Assembly (NCBI RefSeq): GCF_026151205.1
Contig: NC_087084.1
Coordinates: 3,961,538-4,025,537, forward strand
Reading direction: 5' to 3'
From: Bolinopsis microptera
Lineage: Eukaryota; Ctenophora; Tentaculata; Lobata; Bolinopsidae
DNA: 64,000 nt
Part shown: positions 1 through 42,890 of the stretch, piece after piece
Layout of the letters: each line of letters begins with the position of its first letter
How positions within the stretch are numbered: the first letter of the stretch is position 1
Notes under the pieces: model-generated
The model's database searches: none
Told to the model about the DNA's origin: nothing
The model's input: the letters and a program-made list of their open reading frames with translations, nothing else
Program-made: the position numbers and the translations under genes

Positions 1-358
1 TTGATAGCTTTGATCTATTGTAAACCAATTGCTCCTATTCTCACTAACTATCGGAAGATTTACGTACTAAAGTGCGATAACGAAAGTTCGTGTTTTCCGA
101 ATGTCATTATACTACTATACTAATGAACGTTATAAATTCGAGATTTTGGCAGAACCTACTAACCTACAGGTGGACATGACAAGGATTAAGTTTGACCCAT
201 TTCCCGAGCCAACTGTCAATAAACTCAATAATCACTTATGCCTGAGCGAGCATGCTGTCTCTTTTACACAAAACTCAGTTACAGAACTTTAGTATGTAAA
301 TCGTCCGATAGTTAGTGAGAGGAGGAACAATTGGTTTACAATAGATCAAAGCTATCAA
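1..358. mobile_element. MITE-like inverted-repeat element at the window edge
   Basis: The first ~72 bases (ttgatagctttgatctattg...) are repeated as a near-perfect reverse complement at about 287-358 (...caatagatcaaagctatcaa), leaving a ~215-bp interior. This is the structure of a short non-autonomous DNA transposon. The two small ORFs inside (101-292, and 371-562 just outside) have no recognisable features. The left target duplication lies outside the window, so the superfamily is undetermined. Confidence 0.7.
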
Positions 359-3300
359 GATAAACCCGAAGTGATTCGACTTCGAATGAAATCTACTGGA
401 AATCCATTCATCACGGCCATGAATCAAAATAGAATTTCTATCGTGGGATCAGCTACAGAGGTATGGAACTATGATCATTATGAGAAACCTCGGCACCGGC
501 CATATCAGACGGTTTTTACATTTACGAGCCGACTATCCCCTAGACAGCTATTGACAGCCTGACAGGGCGGCTCACTCAAATTTGAACTGTGACATGTCCA
601 AATTCCACGTTAAATCGGGTTTAAATGTAGTAACCAAACTCATTATTATAAATAACATTTATGTCATGATAATCAATATGACCATCAGCTGGTTAGGTTA
701 GCGTGTAAAAAATGTGCAATAAATTGTTAGACGTGGGTACCGTGACCAGCCTCACAGAGCTAGCTCTATGAGGCTGGTCAACAAAGCAGTAGGACAATAA
801 GAAAATGTAAAACATGTCCCGTCAATAGGTCTCAGTGAATCTTAACATTAGTTTAAATATTCTCCTTAGCATCACGAAGCTATTGTTAACAAAGAAGATA
901 AATATTGTGTGTAACAGAATAACTTGATGAACGTGTGTATAAACTCTTCACACCACTTTATATTTGCCGTACGGACGCCAATTATGGATCGCTTCCCATG
1001 GTTTAAAGTTCTGACTGAAGATTGATTAAAAAAGGAATTTTCAACTAAAACGATAAATAAGGAAGAAATTTAAACAGGCAACTAAGAATTTGCTTCATGG
1101 GTCATGTGCTGACATGCACCCTGTTAGCGTTCACGTGCACCCTCACAGTTTCTCATTTGACCTCATGCAGATGCAGAAGAGTTGCCGACCAGAGTAACAG
1201 GTCACTATTAGAACAGTGATTATTGAATGTACGATAGATAACAACCGATACTACAGCGGTGGATTCAAATGTCACCTGGTCAAACCCGGGGTGGACTATT
1301 TACATAAAGCGTCCCAACGGCTCCTGAAACATGGTAGAACTTGGTAAGCTCGGGAAATTGGGTCAAACTTAACCCTTAATGTCATGTCCTCCTGTAGGCT
1401 TTACCTTATGAATTTATAAAATTCGCTAGTGTAGTTAGAGTATGGCGACACTTGAAAGCCACGAACTTTAGTTGCTCAAAGCTATCAAAACTATCATGGT
1501 GTTGGTTACCTAACTTCATTGTGTTTCTTTTGACTGGAAATTGTGATAGTACCTGTTCGAGTTGTTAACGAGACGATATCCTTGTTCTTTTGTTGCAGAA
1601 TCAAAATGTTCTTTGCTTGAGTAAAACATGAATTTTTAGTGTTGTTGGGCTGTGAAACCAACTTAAATCGATGTCTCGCACAATGGTAGGTGAGAAACAG
1701 TCACCAAAATGAATTGCTAACCTGCTGTGTGTTTTCGTACTCTGCTCTTCACTCAAGTTGCAAAGTTGCAATAAACATATTGCAACGAACATTTCTATCT
1801 GAAAATTGAGTTACTACCTGTTCGATCAGTTAAGGTGAGGATTGCCTCGATCTTTTGATTTCAGCTTCCCTAGGCCCTAGGTCATGAGTAGAACAGAAGG
1901 ATCAAAATATATGTTGCTTGTTGGTCGTATTAACTATATAAAACATCAATTTTGAGGGATGAGGAAGTGTTTATAGGTTCTGAAACCAAGTTAAGTCGAT
2001 TTATCGTGCAATTTTAGGTCAGAAACAGTTATCATGAGTTAATAAGAATGTCGATTTCTCGGTTATTTTTAAGCTTTCGTTCAGAAAATAATTAGGGACC
2101 TTCGAAGGGGGTAACAAGAAGGAGTTACAAGTCTTACAAGCGTTCTATAATACAAAATTTTCATCACCTCTTCAACCTGCTGAATAGAGGCGCCACCTAA
2201 ATAAAAAACGTAAACAAACAATTATCACTTCCCCGCCAGTATCCACATCTATATATCAGTTTATCTCCACATTATACTTTTATTATTGTCTGTGGTCAAT
2301 CAATATATAGCGTGATCTACAGTCTGCAATCTAGATATTATATAAAACACAGTACGAGTTACCGGGGCCTCATGATGCAGCCTCCTCCATAACAATGGAG
2401 TCTGAATCCAGCTAGACACCAACTTGTAGTGATCAATCGAATCAGCTCCCATTAAGATTACATCCATACATAGTCAAACAGCATGAGACAAGTGGAAAAC
2501 AAACGAACGAATAGAATTCAAGTTCGTAAAAGATCGTCGCTTGAGATTGGAGATTTCAAAACTCTAATTCGACAGGCGAAATTCTCTTGTCGAGCTTTAG
2601 TTTGTGTCGGACTTTAGTATGTGCCAAACAAGAGTCCAGGTAGCGCACACTTGTTCGACAGAGTCGAACTTAAGGGTTGTCGAACTAGAGTACGTATCGA
2701 ACTCGGAACTACAGTACGTGTCGAATTGGAGTACGTAACTAGCCACTCCTAAACTAGCCACCCCTAAACTAGCCGCCAGCAACTCCTGCGTAAGTGACCG
2801 TGTCTTCATGTTATACAGTTTTAGGTTTGCATCATTGATCATTGTTATAACTTTATAAGTCTTCGTATTCTTGTTCAATTCATCTTAAACGGTTATGCAT
2901 TGGAAGCATTTTTAAAAATTAGTTAGTAAGCATGGGAATTCTGAATGCTAATTTAATATCGTCCCCCACCCTGTTATATCAATATCTGATTGTTAAGCGT
3001 GTATTTGATATTGAATTTATTGTATTAGGTACGGCTGTAAAGAAGAACCTTATAAAAGGGTTTTACACAATTCAAACAGTAAACATATGATCCATGCGAG
3101 AATTAATCGAGAATCCCGCACTACAATAAAAATTTATCACGGACGATAATTTTAACAAATATTCCCCCCTAGTACTCATCTGACCAGAACCATGCTGTGA
3201 GAAAAACAGACAACAGAGCACCCGTATCAGAAACCGCAGAAACGCAGAACATATAGATGTTAATTTGCTGTCCTGATCAAGGACCAAACCGGACAGATTT

Positions 3301-5485
3301 TTTACTTTGTTTAACTGCAGAAACTTGTGTTTTTAAAAGAAGACAAGTTTCTATTCTAATTTATTGATTATTATATTTATTGAAATAAACATATAATATT
3401 CATTACTCCAGGAGTGATGACCGACAGGATATATAAAAAAATTAAAAAAATGAAACTTGTGTTTTTTAGTGTTTATAGTTATAAGTCGATAATTGGATTT
3501 TTATTAAGATTTACTGCTTAAAATCCAATACACAACCTTGGCTTATGTTCTTACTTGTTAGACTTAAAAGAGAATTGATATTTTTTTGCTCTACAGAATT
3601 TGATTTAATAATTTTAGATTTTGTTTGTAAATATAGTGAAGATTTATTGCAGAGCAGAGTTTCATTCAAACATGTAATAGAATTTTGGATTTTACTAATT
3701 CACTCGCCAGCGCGCTATCACGTGTTTTTAATGCCGTGATTTCATTGGTCACCTCTATAACGCGCATTGTTTGTGACAGGACAGTTTTTTCACATAATTT
3801 GTCAACCGCGCGTGCAATAAACTCAATTTAAGCTCCGCTTTGTGACCGAAATGGGCCCTAATATGGAATTTATGCAACGCATGGCCGGTAATTAGCTAAT
3901 TGAATTTTCGGCACAAGGACCAGGTTGCATATTACATATTATATTACATCACAGTGCTGGCAAGCACGACCGGTGCATTTATTGTGGGTATACTATGTAC
4001 CCCCTTTACTATTATACCCCCTTTACTATTATACCCCCTTTGGTACACGTTACAAGCCTCTTTCGTGCACGCGAAGCGTGCACTCCGGCCGGAGGCGTTT
4101 TTCAGGCATTAAGACTCATCGGAAGTCGTTCAGCAGATTTATTTTTAGTTCAAAACATTCTAATTTGATGTCAAAGATGACAGGAATAAAAAATAGTTAT
4201 GTTGAGATTTTTAAGAAATTTGCATAAAATACTCGCCAGCACTGTTATACGAAATTCGGTAAAAAACCCAAAATCGCCATATTCAGGTGCCTTAAAAACC
4301 ATGTTAAAATTGAGTTAGAGATCTGAAATTTTTCAGGGCGTCTAGACGTTGACCAAATCGACTGCAAAAAAAGTTTCAGGTTTCAGGAGCATCGGGAAGT
4401 GGGTTTTCTAGAACCCCTGTTTTACGATAGATTGTCGTGATACATATATACATATATATATATATTCAGGGATAGACGCTTTGCCAGTCAATTGTAGCCT
4501 GTATTTAATTGTCCATAGATTTAAAAGTATAAAAGATACAGCCATTTCCGACCACAGGTCTTGCAAATAATTGTTTATACTTTAGTTTACATTGTATACA
4601 AAAATTATATGACGTCATAAACACCCCTTGATGACGTCATCAAGCTAACCGTTTTTAAAACTTGATTTTTGACAAAGTAATAATTTTTAAAATTAATTTT
4701 AAACCATTAAGGAGTAATTTTATTCAAAATCTGAGGAAATTTTCATCTTAGATAATTGTTCAAGCATTCTGAAAATCTACCGGAAAGTTTTTCTAGCTTG
4801 CTCCTTCATAAAGATATTCGTCATTGAAGTTTGTGCTTTTTTGAAGAATTATTTTATAAAAACGTCAATTTTGCGATTTAGTATTCTCTGGTGTTGGGCC
4901 ATGCCTTGGGTTGTGGAGCTCAGTTCTGCTTCCTATAGGTATAAATTGTGTCATAGGCTAGTTTTAAAGTTGAAAATCGAAAAGTTGCACACGTTGGGAC
5001 ACGCCCAAATTGATAGAAAATCGCTAAAATCACTGAAAATTGCTGTTTTCGTCATTTTCTGTCAACTTTAGAGTGCCGTTGTGATTACAGTTCTTCTTAA
5101 AATACTTTGAAACTTTGCATGCTTATCAAGCTATATATAAAACAATTACATGCAAAAATTTACGGCGATTCAATATTGGATGCGCACGCAACGTCTGCTC
5201 AAAGTTTGCACGTGCGAAAGGTGAGAATTTTGCTCATTCGTGATTTCCAACAAATTCTGCTTTGCCACGACAGTTTAATGTCATTATATATGAATTTAAT
5301 GCCAACTTGAATGAGTATTAAGTGGCATATTCAGTCAGTGATCGACCGATATGCTTCCCTAAACACAAGGAAATGTTTTTAAAGGATAGATTTCGAAATC
5401 GTTGAAACTTCCTCCTTATTAATGAAGATATCAGTTTATATTTCGACTTTATAAAGTACCCTGACATTATAATCAAAAAGAGATG
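359..5485. other. Intergenic/unassigned stretch without a recognisable gene
   Basis: No ORF here shows a recognisable domain, and I could not assemble credible exons. Contents seen: a 36-bp hairpin at 743-782 (gaccagcctc...gaggctggtc); a diverged tandem duplication of ~290 bp (about 1,530-1,795 against 1,800-2,085, sharing 'acctgttcga', 'gaaaccaa' and 'gagaaacagt'-type blocks); short repeats of cgaact/gtacgt near 2,650-2,780; three copies of an 18-bp unit (tactattataccccct type) at 3,985-4,045; an AT microsatellite at 4,440-4,466; and two TGACGTCA palindromes at 4,609-4,650. Most is probably old repeat-derived intergenic DNA. Confidence 0.5.
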
Positions 5486-6001
5486 ATATTTTACCAAAAC
5501 CCATAATCATGGGTAGAGTGGACCGCTGTCAGTGTCTCTCTTTCCCAAACAAAAGGAAATGATATTACTTTGATTGACCGTTCTCAAATGCAAAATGATA
5601 CCGAGAATGAAATCGGTCGCTCGCTTTTCCCATTCATTTACAATTGTAATAGATTAAGAAAAACTACCCAAAGGCAGCTGTACTCGGCAATGAAGATTCA
5701 ATAAACTTCAGCTAATTCAATAAGTAATACTAATAACTACCACCCTTACCCCGAAATACTAGGTATCGACCCGAACGCAACCCAAAGAGATTTTTACAGC
5801 ATCTGATTGATGTAATCAATCGAAACTTATTACAATTCGTAAGCCGTGAATGAATGGGAAAAGCGAGCGACCGATTTCATTCTCGGTATCATTTTGCATT
5901 TGAGAACGGTCAATCAAAGTAATATCATTTCCTTTTGTTTGGGAAAGAGAGACACTGACAGCGGTCCACTCTACCCATGATTATGGGTTTTGGTAAAATA
6001 T
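5486..6001. mobile_element. Fold-back MITE with ~150-bp terminal inverted repeats
   Basis: The left arm (about 5,486-5,638, starting atattttaccaaaaccc) is matched, apparently without mismatches, by its reverse complement at about 5,848-6,001. The spacer is about 210 bp with no ORF. TA dinucleotides flank a TTTTACC/GGTAAAA core, which would suit a Tc1/mariner-type target site, but the exact boundary is ambiguous because the ends are AT-rich. Arm identity implies recent activity or gene conversion. Confidence 0.8.
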
Positions 6002-6660
6002 TATATACTTAAATACAGTGTAACATATTTAATTTTTTTATTATGTCAATTAATTATATTAATTACGTCGCAAGAATGTTATCTGGTTCTTGTACCAGCT
6101 AGCTGCATGTTTGAAGAATTAAAACAAAATTTTATGACGACTCGTCAATGAGCTGTTAGAATTATAATAACATTAACAACATGTAAAGATGTAAAGATGT
6201 AAAGATCGGTAATCTTTAATATAAACGCTACAGTTGATAAAATAAATGAAGGCAAAAAAAAATCATTAACAAAATATATCGCTGATCGCCTTATAAAAGT
6301 GATAAAATAACTGCAGTTGTTAAATAGAACTCAAAGAGTCTGAATGAAATTAACAATATCGGGAGCAATTAACAGTAACTGACCAAAACCACTAATCAAT
6401 CATTTTCCATTCTCTAGCTGCACTGCCCCCAGGAACAAAGGAAACATATTGGTGCGGTAAAATTATGCAAATAGTGCGATCCCACTCCTGCCTACAATTA
6501 TATTATGTGCAACAGATTTTAAAGGTAAAAACACCGCGATTAAGCTAAATTTAACGGGTGATACTCTTAAAATATTTGTTCCATATACAGGACCGTCGAA
6601 GAGTCCAACTCGGTGCGCGTCCTGGTAGGTTGTAAACCTACAAAGCTAAATTCACATAGT
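6002..6660. other. Gene-free stretch
   Basis: No ORF with recognisable content and no clear repeat family, apart from a triple gatgtaaa run (6,181-6,206). It sits between two inverted-repeat elements and is probably intergenic. Confidence 0.4.
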
Positions 6661-6879
6661 ACATACGTTGCATGCCACTTTTCGCGCGCGAAGCGCGCGC
6701 CGCCGAAGGTATATTTGGGATACAAAACATGTATCAAAAGCTAAACAATTCGCCAAATTTGCAGCCTTTAGTATAGTGGTTCTCTCTAGTTGGATTATTC
6801 AACAGCGCGCGTAGAATTTAAAACTAATTACAACACTACACTTCGGCGGCGCGCGCGAAAGGTGGCATGCAACGTATGT
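6661..6879. mobile_element. Short MITE with GC-rich terminal inverted repeats
   Basis: acatacgttgcatgccac at 6,661 is mirrored by gtggcatgcaacgtatgt ending at 6,879. Immediately inside both ends is a self-complementary (gc)n-rich stretch (cgcgcgcgaagcgcgcg on the left, ggcggcgcgcgcg on the right). The 219-bp element has no coding capacity. Similar 'catacaacgtatga' ends and GC hairpins recur at 7,029-7,145 and 7,879-7,925, so a local family is likely. Confidence 0.65.
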
Positions 6880-6949
6880 CAACAAATCTATTACATTTAT
6901 TAAGGACGTTATACTTGTTATACTTGTTAGCCTCATTTCACCCTCTCAA

Positions 6950-7924
6950 AAGTTGTATCACGTGGTGACCCCCACGGTCGCTTCACTATATACGATACCC
7001 CTGTATCGTCTGACGTCTTCGACGATACAGGGGGAGCCGCGCACTTCGTGCGCGGCGGGTCTTACCTGAGGACCCCAGGCTATTATGTTCATTAACGGAA
7101 TGACAGGCTGAGCGCGGCCCAGTAAGGCGGGTCATACAACGTATGACAACTCAAAAGGTGGTTAGCCAATAGCCTCATTTTCAACTCGAATATTTGAAGC
7201 TTAGATACCGATTAAGTAATACTTAAATAAGTATAATCCCAAGGAATTTCATGTGCAACATAAATATCAAGTAACTTGTGAATTGTTAACCTCCTAGGAA
7301 ACCCTTCCGGCTGGGGTATATCTCCAAAAGTAAAATAGATTGTAGATAATAGAACCTTCTGGTTTTCAACAAAATTTCCGTCTCGTAAATTTAAAATTAG
7401 CTCCCCAGGAGCCAAATTTGGGACAACTTAGATTTTGAATTAAACCGAAAAGTTTGATTTTGGGCTAAATAAAAGATCACAGCTTTTAAACTTTGCAAAG
7501 TGATGTAATTCCGCCTAATCTCTCATTCCGCCTAATCTCTATTATGTTAATGAACATAATAGCCTGGGGTCCCCAGGTAAATGTCATCAAATTATAATAA
7601 ACGATAAAGTATGTTAAAAACTTTTCTGTACCACCTGCACTTGACGGATGTTACTCGTCTAAATTTCTTCGAAGTAGCGCGCGCCGCTTTCTTCTCGAAA
7701 TGTAGCGCGCGCCGGGCCAGATCATTAACAATGGTCAACACCTGCACCACGCCACCGCTTACGTTGTGGACTAGCCTTGCGGTACGAATGCGCGGCTATA
7801 TTGTGGCTAATTCGCCCACTATTGTATCACGTTGTTACCCCACGGTCGTTTCACTATAGTCCTCAGTCCTGACGATACAGGGGGAGCCGCGCACTCGTGC
7901 GCGGCGGGTCATACAACGTATGAC
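6950..7924. repeat. Repeated GC-hairpin module, one copy interrupted by a TIR element
   Basis: A ~105-bp module beginning 'gttgtatcacg', passing through 'acgatacagggggagccgcg' and a gccgcgcac/gtgcgcggc hairpin, and ending 'gtcatacaacgtatgac', occurs at about 6,950-7,062 (with a detached end at 7,127-7,144) and at 7,822-7,924. The first copy is split by an insertion whose ends are inverted repeats: ttacctgaggaccccaggct at 7,064 against its complement ending near 7,582. That interior element of ~520 bp has no clear ORF. Confidence 0.5.
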
Positions 7925-8780
7925 AAGCCCACTATGGAACTAAATCATAAACACAATAAATAAAAAATGCGATCATGAGAATCATGATGTGAAACATGAC
8001 TTTTACGTGCATTTACAAACGTTTTTAAGCCCCTTTTCCTATTAGGAGGGGGTTGGGTATTGATTACGGTTGATTACGGAAGGAGGAGGGGGTAAAATTG
8101 CTAAATATAAAATATTGATTATTTGTAGCGAGATGCGCTATTGGGCCTCGCCGAGCAAGCTGCGAAAAATTTGGAGGACTTCGACGCGCCGCGCGAACTA
8201 GCATTCTTGCTTCGCATCGTTGCTCTGCTTCGCAGAGCAACGATCTCGATGGGTTGACATCGTCAACCAACGAAAAATTAACATCGTCAATTAAATTCAT
8301 TAGGTAATATGTGAACGACCCCTAAAGCCTAACACCTAAGTAATTCAGTACATCAATGTCAAACTGTCAAGAGTTAAATAACTTCATTTTATATCACAAT
8401 AACTTCATTTATCACAATACAAGAGGGCCAAAGTTAAAAGTGCAACGATACTGCTCATGCTACTAACTGCTGCTATATAACTGATGCTCACTTTGACGGA
8501 TGTTACTCGTCTAAATTTCTTCAAAAACTGCTAACTGCAGCTGTCGCGCCATTTGCAGCATTTAGCAGCAGTTAGCAGCAGTTAGCAGCAGTAAGCAGCA
8601 GTTAGCAGCATTTTAGCATTTAGGCGTGTTTACTGCGCAGCGCACGCCGTGCGCAACTACTGAAACATGAAAACTGCTGCTAACTCTACTTTATTTTATT
8701 TTTAGTTTTTTCTACCATCGCAATGTAATTGTAAAGGCTGCCCATAGTTTTTAATTGGGTTTTCAATGTTTCTGGTTTGG
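7583..8780. other. Gene-free stretch with small repeats
   Basis: No supported gene. The sequence 'tgacggatgttactcgtcta' occurs at 7,638 and again at 8,495. An irregular (ttagcagca)n microsatellite-like run covers 8,549-8,620. Around 8,135-8,245 are GC-rich hairpin-like segments (tgctctgcttcgcagagcaa). The stretch lies downstream of the stop codon of the minus-strand transporter and would include its 3' UTR. Confidence 0.4.
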
Positions 8781-9419
8781 TTACCACTGGTCTTGCTCTT
8801 CCATAGAATTCACTACTAAGATCTGAACAGCACTTAGCGCCAAGCCAGCGATGATAGCAATTTGTGGTGAAGCAAAAGAAACCAAAGCGGTGCCGGCTAC
8901 CGCTGCCGTCGAACTTGCACCTTGCATTATGCCAGATCCAATAGCCATCCCATTTTTTCCGAAATATCGAACGTCGTAGCTTATGTAATTCTTTTCCATT
9001 GAGATCATCCCGTATACCAATTTTCCTAAAAATGTCATGACCACAATAACGATTAGGTTTTCTTCGATGAGCAGCAACATCAAGTAGCTGGCTAAAATAA
9101 TCACGGCAAGCGAGGTGTACAAAATTCTAAATCTAATCTTCTTTCTGATGATCGGAGATGCAATTCTTCCTAGTCCTGCTGCTCCTGCAACAAATGCCAG
9201 GAGGAAGAATTGATTTCCTTGAGTGACTGTTTCGCAGTTGGTACCTTCTCCACCAACTTCTTTTACGTTGAAAAGTCGTATCAATGAAGGTAAGGGTAGA
9301 ATAGTCCCCCAGCCTTGGTAGTTATTAATGATGACAAAAAAGCACAGTTTTAATAGTCTCATTTTGAAATTTGGTACCTCCACAGCTTTTGCTTTTCCAT
9401 TTTCAGTTGGTTCTGTTTG

Positions 9420-9708
9420 CAGTGGCGTAACGTTGCCTGTTGGCGCCCCCCTGCCGAAAAAAGCGCCCCCCTGTTGGCGCCCCCTCCCCTTTTGGTGCCC
9501 CTCCCTAAAATTGAACAAATTAGGTGATTTTAAAGAATACGCCGGTAAAATCTCTAAAAAAGTGTGTATCTAGAGTAAAACGCGCAGTTTTGCTAGTACT
9601 TTAGTTAAGTTTTCGAAATTGTCCCACATTCAAACGACGATTTGGCGCCCCCCTAAGACGGCGCCCCCCTGCACAGCGGGGTCAGCAGGGCCTTTCGTTA
9701 CGCCACTG
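9420..9708. mobile_element. hAT-like MITE inside the MFS coding sequence
   Basis: The 289-bp element has terminal inverted repeats CAGTGGCGTAACG...CGTTACGCCACTG and is flanked by a perfect 8-bp direct duplication TCTGTTTG (9,412-9,419 and 9,709-9,716). An 8-bp target duplication with CAGTGGCGTA-type ends is characteristic of hAT transposons. Removing the element and one duplication restores the host frame across the site (..INQTEPTENG.. on the minus strand). Internally it is rich in ggcgccccc blocks and does not encode a transposase. Confidence 0.92.
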
Positions 9709-10558
9709 TCTGTTTGGTTGATTGTTTCCAAATTGGAGCTGTCTTTTAAGAAAATGTGTAGGATTAAGATTGGAGGAATGAAATTGGAAGAGAGGCGATG
9801 AGCAGGAATGTTCTCCAGCCGAGCAGATCTAGACTGAAATACCCGATAACTGGAATCCAGATACTGCCTACAGAGTAACCTAAGCTACTAACCAGTATTA
9901 AAGTATTCATAATCTTCTTACTGCTAGCTTTTTCGGCCTGAAACACGAAGGTGACAGACATATTCAATCCCACAGTGAAGCCTATGAGGGCCCTTGAGAT
10001 TAGGAGAGTCAGGTAGTTCCCCGCCACAGAACAGACGATGGTGCTCACTATACTACCGTAGGGCGTAGAGGGACAGGCAGATAGTTTCTCGTCGGCCAAA
10101 TCTGTAATTAGAATAATTTGAGGGAATTGAACAGTTCTCAACTACCAAAAATTAGCAACTAAACAACAAACCATGATGTTGCCTAGTATTAGTAAAAGTA
10201 TAAACGGTACACTGTACAGGTACCTCGAGCGTGTTAAGATGATTTGAGGACTTCCAGTCCTCATATTCACAGTTCAGTATTTAACTATTACAGTCGCACT
10301 GAAGCTCTTACCGAGTAGATAAGGGACCTGCAGCAAAGGTAGTAATCCCCATTGTTAAATAAAGAATGCAGCCTAGAATTCCTTCCTGCCAATCATTAAC
10401 TCCAATTTCGCAGGCCACGTATTGTGTTAAAACACCTGCAGAATTTCAAAGTCATGCAAAATCCTTGACAATGGGTAGTATAATGTTCGCAAGAAACTGC
10501 TTAATCTGTTAATTTCAATTCAGTTTTTTTCAAAGTTATCATTCTTATAAGAGTGATA

Positions 10559-10606
10559 TTTTTAGGAATTTGAGCTTCATAAATGAAGCTCAAATTCCCA
10601 AAAATA
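10559..10606. repeat. Perfect hairpin just inside intron 1 of the MFS gene
   Basis: The sequence ggaatttgagcttcat followed by aaatgaagctcaaattcc forms a 17-bp stem with a very short loop immediately downstream of the exon 1 donor site (minus strand). It could be a tiny mobile remnant or could influence splicing; no function can be assigned. Confidence 0.55.
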
Positions 10607-10740
10607 CCTGGTAAATATATCTCAATGTCATCCCCGATATTGATAAGCAGTCCAAAGAAAAGAAGAATCCAATCCTTCCTTGTCCAAGTATCGTTCGTCT
10701 TTTGGAGAAGATCACTTTGTTCGCCTGAGCTTTCTCCCAT

Positions 10741-11584
10741 TATAATAGTAGCTGTTAAAAAAGAGATCTAAGTAAAACAATCAAAGCTACATCACATATT
10801 TTTTTACCGACGGCCGACAAAATTGTTGTTTTGCAAACTTAGCTTTAGACGAGTTTCGTTTCGCAAAACACATAAAATAGAACAATATAAAACATAATTT
10901 GTTAAACGTGGCAACTGAATTACTCCTAAAGTTTGATCGCAATCACTCGACAGATTGAAATTGAGTCACTTTAGTCACGATTACATAGTATAGTATGTAG
11001 TTTGCAGATTCTCCCAATCTACATTATTAAAAATTCAATGTGTGTAAATCTAGAATTATAGATCTGGAATTGTAAGGAAAATCGGTGTAAGAAATTAACC
11101 TTGTACATCCTTTGTTGTCTTAAACTCAGCAATCTGATTATCTGATGTTACAGCAACCTTGTATATAAGGTTGCTGTAACAGATTATATATTAATATATA
11201 ATATAATAATAATAATAAATTGACTCTGAGGTTCAGAATCACATAATAGTTACCTAGCAATCGAAATAAGCATCACATTGATATTTTGTTGTGCAGTTTA
11301 CTTAGAAAATCATCAACATGAAACCTTAAATATTTTTCATACTATCAGGTGGGCGGTGGCTGCCAAGATTCTTCTTTCATTGAGCATGAGTTTTATCCTA
11401 ATTTATTCGACATAACTCTCAACATTGGGCCTATTGCCACAACAATAATATATGCAATGTTGAAGAAATTACCAACTTAACTGTCCAACAATTCCATACT
11501 TAACTGTCATGATTCCATGAGCAAAGTTTATTACTTCGAATAATTTTAGAATGAGATGAGATAGTGATTGAACAATCTGGACAA
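10741..11584. other. Intergenic region between divergent genes, with a 34-bp palindrome
   Basis: This 0.84-kb interval separates the start of the minus-strand MFS gene from the start codon of the plus-strand lipid transfer gene, so it should contain both promoters. A perfect palindrome gttacagcaacctt/aaggttgctgtaac lies at about 11,149-11,182, followed by an ata/aat repeat. No coding exon was recognised, and no confident core promoter element can be called. Confidence 0.45.
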
Positions 11585-42024
<30,440 letters not shown>

Positions 42025-42590
42025 AAACTTGCTTGTTGGCTCTTGCTTGTAGATACTTGCTAGTAGGCTCTTGCTGGTAGGATATTTCTTGAAGACACTT
42101 GCTTGCAGAAAGCTGGGCGTGCTTGAAACTATCCTTTAAACAAAACTTGTTTGTACTGTCTAGTGCGTGGGAATAGCTTATTTAAAAATTGTTTAATTTA
42201 TGATCTGGAAATCGCCTGTAATTAAATTCTGTAATTTGATATTTTCATAAACCCACTCTGGCACTTTCCTACAATTACCATAATTCGGGAATCACGAGAT
42301 TGAGATTTGCACTTTTTATATCAAATATTTGAGCAACATTTAAAATCACCCAACATAGAATAATGCATTGACATGGTGATGGACAATCTGAATTTATTTT
42401 TAAATTTGATACTTTTTAACAATAATTTATACCAACTCTTACGTTTTCTAGCGATTACATACTGATTATACAAGCGATCTCTTAAACTTAAAAGTTAAAT
42501 TCAATCAAGGTACAAATTGTATGACCCGGGTTCTGGGTTTTATTATGAAAATTATATCCGATAAAACAGTGATAACGAGCGTTACTTAAT
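42025..42590. other. 3' flank of the lipid transfer gene / start of the duplicated unit
   Basis: Several 'acttgcttgtag / tcttgctagtagg' repeats (42,012-42,112) follow the stop codon. From about 42,470 the sequence recurs in degraded form at 52,310-52,590, marking the left edge of the segmental duplication. No gene was recognised. Confidence 0.5.
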
Positions 42591-42890
42591 GGAAATGCTA
42601 TTGGTATGAGCATGTAGATTTACTTTGAAGTTTCTTTTGGATTTCCGATTTTGTAAATTTTTATCATGAGTCTTTGTTCAATGTACAGATCATAAACTAA
42701 AATCATTGTTTGCCATGATCATATGTATTAATAATATACATAATAACATATTACAATAATACTATTATGTATTCACCTTTTACATTTTAAAGTCGGGATG
42801 TTATTTATTTATCAGCGGTTAGAAAGCTAATAGTAAATGCTAGAATCATTATTCAGTACCTCAATTTGGCCTCAGTTAAACTGAAAAATA

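Larger units (their letters stand above)
8781..10740 (-). pseudogene. MFS-family membrane transporter, disrupted by frameshift and hAT insertion
   Basis: Three exons read on the minus strand: 10,740-10,608, 10,435-10,328 and 10,101-8,781, joined in compatible phases. The protein starts MGESSGEQSD and then shows repeated hydrophobic helices. Exon 1/2 carries TM1-2 (WILLFFGLLINIGDDIEIYL). Exon 2/3 carries the loop 2-3 segment (ADLADEKL, a degenerate MFS motif A), and exon 3 has ISRALIGFTVGLNM at TM4. A large loop separates the halves, followed by six further helices (LAFVAGAAGLGRIASP; IAIIAGLALSAVQILV) and the end EEQDQW. The arrangement resembles SV2/organic-ion type MFS carriers; the substrate is unknown. 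The reading frame shifts by one or two bases near 9,775-9,790, and an inserted element at 9,420-9,708 adds a stop in the loop. The exon 2 donor is uncertain: the in-frame choice (g/gtccct) is weak and a stronger gtaaga 19 bp downstream is out of frame. A functional splice variant removing the insertion is possible, but the frameshift argues for a pseudogene or a sequence error. Confidence 0.75.

Noticed and set aside
371-562. 63-codon ORF beside the first MITE
   Set aside because: Short, no recognisable domain and no splice context; length is within chance expectation.
8064-8300. 78-codon minus-strand ORF
   Set aside because: It lies in GC-rich hairpin repeats and has no domain; probably chance.
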